A stretch of DNA of 64,000 nucleotides from Bacteroidetes bacterium UBA1312 (GTDB lineage: Bacteria; Bacteroidota; Bacteroidia; Chitinophagales; Chitinophagaceae), in assembly GCA_002307135.1 (NCBI GenBank), contig DBTQ01000031.1, positions 24,097 to 88,096 on the forward strand. Direction: 5' to 3'. The notes below the pieces were generated by a model, which was not told where the DNA came from, did no database searches, and saw only the letters and a list, made by a program, of their open reading frames with translations. Position numbers and translations under genes: made by a program. Positions 61,082 through 64,000 of this stretch are shown here, one piece after another. The stretch's first letter is position 1; each line of letters starts with the position of its first letter.

Positions 61082-62896
61082 ATGTCCGAACAATATATAG
61101 TTTCTGCCCGTAAATATCGCCCTCAGACTTTCGAAACGGTCGTAGGGCAAGGTCATATTACAACGACACTAAAAAACGCAATCCGCAATAATCACTTAGC
61201 GCATGCTTATCTGTTTTGTGGGCCACGTGGTGTCGGGAAGACTACCTGTGCACGTATCTTAGCCAAAACCATCAATTGCGAAAACCCAACTCCTGATACA
61301 GAAGCATGTGGCGTTTGTTCAACCTGTGTATCATTCAACAATAATTCATCATTCAATGTATTTGAATTAGATGCCGCATCAAACAACTCGGTCGAAGATA
61401 TTAGAACATTGACCGATCAGGTTCGATTTGCACCACAACAGGGCAAATACAAGATCTATATTATAGATGAGGTGCACATGTTGAGTACAGCCGCATTCAA
61501 CGCATTTCTAAAAACACTAGAGGAGCCACCTTCGTATGCAATCTTCATTCTTGCAACCACTGAAAAACATAAAATATTACCCACTATCCTTAGTCGTTGT
61601 CAGATATTCGATTTCAAAAGAATTACTACCAATGACACTGTCGAACACTTGCACAGCATCGCAATGAAAGAAGGTGTTCAAGCTGATGATGCGGCGTTAC
61701 ACATCATCGCCCAAAAAAGTGAAGGTTGTATGCGTGATGCACTGTCAATGCTCGACCGTATATCCAGCTTTACAAATGGGCATTTGACTTATAGCTCTAC
61801 GATGGAGCATCTTAACCAGTTGGATGCTGACTTCTATTTTCGTATTACAGACAGTATCTTGGCTCAAGATATATCCGGAACATTACTACAATTAGATGAA
61901 GTAATGGAAAGAGGTTTTGAAGGAGATATCATTATAAATGGATTCGGAGCACATTTCCGCAACCTCTTGCTGTGCAAAGACATTCGGATGGCAAAATTAC
62001 TAGATGTACCCAACGATCATCGACCCATTTATCACGAAAAAGCAGGACAAACACCGCCGTCTTTTATACTCTCTGCACTCAATGTAGTGAACGAAAGCGA
62101 GCTTTCCTATAAGAATGCGAATAATAGAAGATTACATACTGAGCTATGTTTGATAAGGCTATGTTATGTATTACAAGCCAGTACTGCAATTGCAGACGAA
62201 AAAAAAAACGATAAGCCAAACATAATCATACCCCCTGTTATTGCAACAAATATAGAAACACCTGCTGTTACCACTAATCCTATAAAGCCAGCTCCTGTTA
62301 CTAATATTAATGTTGCCACAGAAAAAATTTCGGAAGAAAAAATACAGACACCAATAGTTTCAGAAGCTCCAGCGACTATTGAATACCATAATCAAAGTGC
62401 TACTGCTATCATTAATCCATTTGGGAAAAATGATGTTGCAAGCAACGGTACTGCTCGACGAGTGACCCGTAACATGCTCAATAACATACCTACGACCAAC
62501 GAAACAAAAAGCAAAATTGAGTTTAAAGATTTAGAAATTGAGCAAATACAAGTGCTTTTTGAACAATACAAAGATTTATTGCGCAGTGAAAATAAAAGTA
62601 CACTACACACTCAGTTTTCATTAATGAAAATAGAACTTGTAGAAGAAGGTATGATTTGTATTATCTCGCCCAATAACATTACGGATGCTTATGCACAAAC
62701 TGAGCGTACTAATTTACAGGAATTTATAAAAAGAGAAACAGGGCTTCTGCTCCGAATCACAACGACTTTCACAGAAACAGAAGTAGAACATAAAGAACGG
62801 GCACTCAGTAAGGGAGAGGTATTTAATGAAATGGTAACCAAAAATCCTGCTCTTCTTCAACTACGAGATGCACTAAAAATGGGTATTGATTATTAG
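61082..62896 (+). CDS. dnaX: DNA polymerase III subunit tau/gamma
   Basis: A 604-residue clamp-loader ATPase. ARKYRPQTFETVVGQGHI opens the protein, followed by Walker A GPRGVGKTTCARILAK, the zinc module with CENPTPDTEACGVCSTC, Walker B IIDEVHML, and sensor TILSRCQIFDFKR. Domain III ends near residue 370 (LIRLCYVLQAST). Exactly there lies a run of ten A (62199-62208); a slip by one base either way gives a stop within a few codons and a 377- or 380-residue gamma-like product. The Pro/Thr-rich linker and tau C-terminus follow. ATG 61082 gives the usual N-terminus. Confidence 0.95.
   Translation: MSEQYIVSARKYRPQTFETVVGQGHITTTLKNAIRNNHLAHAYLFCGPRGVGKTTCARILAKTINCENPTPDTEACGVCSTCVSFNNNSSFNVFELDAASNNSVEDIRTLTDQVRFAPQQGKYKIYIIDEVHMLSTAAFNAFLKTLEEPPSYAIFILATTEKHKILPTILSRCQIFDFKRITTNDTVEHLHSIAMKEGVQADDAALHIIAQKSEGCMRDALSMLDRISSFTNGHLTYSSTMEHLNQLDADFYFRITDSILAQDISGTLLQLDEVMERGFEGDIIINGFGAHFRNLLLCKDIRMAKLLDVPNDHRPIYHEKAGQTPPSFILSALNVVNESELSYKNANNRRLHTELCLIRLCYVLQASTAIADEKKNDKPNIIIPPVIATNIETPAVTTNPIKPAPVTNINVATEKISEEKIQTPIVSEAPATIEYHNQSATAIINPFGKNDVASNGTARRVTRNMLNNIPTTNETKSKIEFKDLEIEQIQVLFEQYKDLLRSENKSTLHTQFSLMKIELVEEGMICIISPNNITDAYAQTERTNLQEFIKRETGLLLRITTTFTETEVEHKERALSKGEVFNEMVTKNPALLQLRDALKMGIDY
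62199..62208 (+). promoter_or_regulatory. A10 slippery run in dnaX (possible programmed tau/gamma switch)
   Basis: Reading GAA AAA AAA AAC in the dnaX frame at codons 373-376. One added base leads to CGA TAA at once; one lost base leads to five codons and then TAA. Position matches the end of the domains that make up gamma. Confidence 0.5.
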
Positions 62897-62915
62897 AACA
62901 ACACAGCATAAAACT

Positions 62916-63491
62916 ATGCCATTCAACAATAAAAAAATAATCGTTATAACAGCGCCTTCAGGATCTGGGAAAACGACGTTAGTGAAGCAGTTGATGTTTC
63001 AGTTTCCACAACTTTCATTTTCAGTTTCTGCCTGCACCCGTGCAGCAAGAGGCGGAGAAGTAGATGGTCGGGATTATTATTTTTTAACTGAAGCAACTTT
63101 CAAAAGTTTACTCGAGCAGGACGCATTTATAGAATGGGAAATGGTGTATGAAGGTAAATATTATGGTACTTTAAAAACCGAACTGGATAGAATCTGGGAG
63201 GAAGAAAAAGTACCTTTAGTGGACATTGATGTGAAAGGTGCACTTAGCATACAAAGTAAATATCCTGAAATTACAAGTACAATTTTTATCAAAGCACCAT
63301 CTTTAGAAATATTAAGCGAACGCCTTCAAAACCGAGGAACAGAAACGCCCGAGTCATTAAAAGAACGAATTGCTAAAGCTGTTGATGAATTAGAGTTTGC
63401 AGAACAATTTGACTATATCATTGTCAATGATAATTTAGAAATAGCAGTTGCTGAACTAACAAAGATTATTGCATCAATATTAATGTCTTAA
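62916..63491 (+). CDS. gmk: Guanylate kinase
   Basis: A 191-residue enzyme phosphorylating GMP to GDP with ATP. P-loop APSGSGKTTLV; GMP-binding SVSACTRAARGGEVDGRDYYFL and FIEWEMVYEGKYYGT; DIDVKGALSIQ and the lid region LQNRGTETPESLKERI. The ATG at 62916 is 19 bases after the dnaX stop; a TTG start overlapping dnaX is less likely. Same strand as dnaX, probably one transcript. Confidence 0.95.
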   Translation: MPFNNKKIIVITAPSGSGKTTLVKQLMFQFPQLSFSVSACTRAARGGEVDGRDYYFLTEATFKSLLEQDAFIEWEMVYEGKYYGTLKTELDRIWEEEKVPLVDIDVKGALSIQSKYPEITSTIFIKAPSLEILSERLQNRGTETPESLKERIAKAVDELEFAEQFDYIIVNDNLEIAVAELTKIIASILMS

Positions 63492-63630
63492 TCAATCATT
63501 ATTTGAAGTATTTGTTAATCCTCTATACTGCTGCCGCTTTATAAAAGAACTATTGATTATTTTGTTGTGAAACTGACCTAATTTAGCATTGCAAGAAATT
63601 TTCTTTTCTAAAAATCCAAAACAAAGCAAA

Positions 63631-64000
63631 ATGCAAAGGATCCAAACTCTGCTGCAAAGGCTCAATGACTTAGCCAATTCTCAAACAATTAATTCATCAA
63701 TTGAGCAGGATTTGATGCTCGATTATACCCGACAAATGTATGACGTGCTACTTCTCTTAAAACAAGAGAACAGGAGTAATCCAACACTTCAGGTTGAGGG
63801 AAATATAGCTGCACCAGTTTCTTCAAACGAACCAATACCCGTTGAAATAACGAATGAAAGTATCGAAGAAATCAAATCAGAGATTAAACAAAAAACAGAA
63901 AGTACTACAAATGTTTTTACAGAAGAAAAAGCTGAATCGACAACAGCTTCATTAAGTATGCCTGAACCCGCAATCACCAGAGATTACACACATCAGCTGA
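63631..64000 (+). CDS. Hypothetical protein, N-terminal part (runs off the window)
   Basis: An open frame from ATG 63631 to the last base, 123 codons without a stop. Residues 1-55 are helical (RIQTLLQRLNDLANSQTI, then MLDYTRQMYDVLLLLKQE). Residues 60-120 are a Glu/Thr/Ser/Pro-rich, low-complexity linker. It follows gmk on the same strand by 139 bases. Function not recognisable from this part; the folded domain probably lies beyond the window. Confidence 0.6.
   Translation, partial: MQRIQTLLQRLNDLANSQTINSSIEQDLMLDYTRQMYDVLLLLKQENRSNPTLQVEGNIAAPVSSNEPIPVEITNESIEEIKSEIKQKTESTTNVFTEEKAESTTASLSMPEPAITRDYTHQL

Overview
The window is a chromosomal segment of a Bacteroidota bacterium, most likely a Chitinophagaceae-like member of the Chitinophagales. 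The reasons are: type IX secretion C-terminal sorting domains of both type A (8460-9584, 26077-28740) and type B (28902-30722); promoter elements of the TAnnTTTG type rather than sigma70 boxes; no visible Shine-Dalgarno sequences; a C5-type heme operon; and Bacteroidota-style TamB, TolC and SPFH proteins. Most of the window is host core genome. The accessory parts are a prophage edge at the left and a small two-gene island near 23.3-25.7 kb.

Left end (1-7.95 kb): the right flank of a prophage or prophage remnant. It carries a cut-off coiled-coil protein, a probable major capsid protein, several small structural genes, a repeat-rich tail-fibre-like protein, a holin, a zinc-ribbon miniprotein and a GH108 endolysin that lacks its C-terminal end. 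A tyrosine integrase on the minus strand follows, its start facing the 3' end of tRNA-Leu(TAA), the likely integration site. tRNA-Gly(GCC) lies next to it.

8.4-20.1 kb: a secreted PIG-L-type deacetylase, a TolC-family protein and an inositol-monophosphatase-family enzyme, then a tight operon hemA-hemC-hemD-hemE-hemF-hemB-(lipoprotein)-hemL. It covers heme synthesis from glutamyl-tRNA to protoporphyrinogen. The operon ends at a strong bidirectional terminator.

20.1-31 kb: minus-strand genes: a phosphotransferase, an esterase, a DUF1569 protein, an acidic hypothetical, then a two-gene module whose proteins share a nucleoside-deoxyribosyltransferase-like domain in opposite positions. The module is bracketed by an 11-bp inverted repeat and followed by a 22-bp-period degenerate repeat array. 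Two large T9SS cargo proteins follow. I regard the two-gene module as the best candidate for an undescribed (probably defence-related) system.

31-49 kb: metG, an exported VOC protein, an orphan HlyD adaptor, gpsA, a divergent pair of small HTH regulators with shared operator-like repeats, an ABC transporter, and a membrane-stress-like group (two multi-TM proteins converging on a Tim44-like zinc-ribbon protein and an SPFH/GYF protein). After these come an amino-acid permease, an rRNA/tRNA methyltransferase, a 68-residue protein, a seven-copy 21-bp intergenic repeat array and an unknown membrane protein.

48-64 kb: an AraC regulator with DUF779 and aldehyde dehydrogenase, an MBL-fold hydrolase, a giant TamB-like protein, a saccharopine/alanine-dehydrogenase-like enzyme, a PhnP-like MBL hydrolase, tandem outer-membrane barrel paralogues, dnaX with an internal A10 slippery run, gmk, and the start of a gene that runs off the window.
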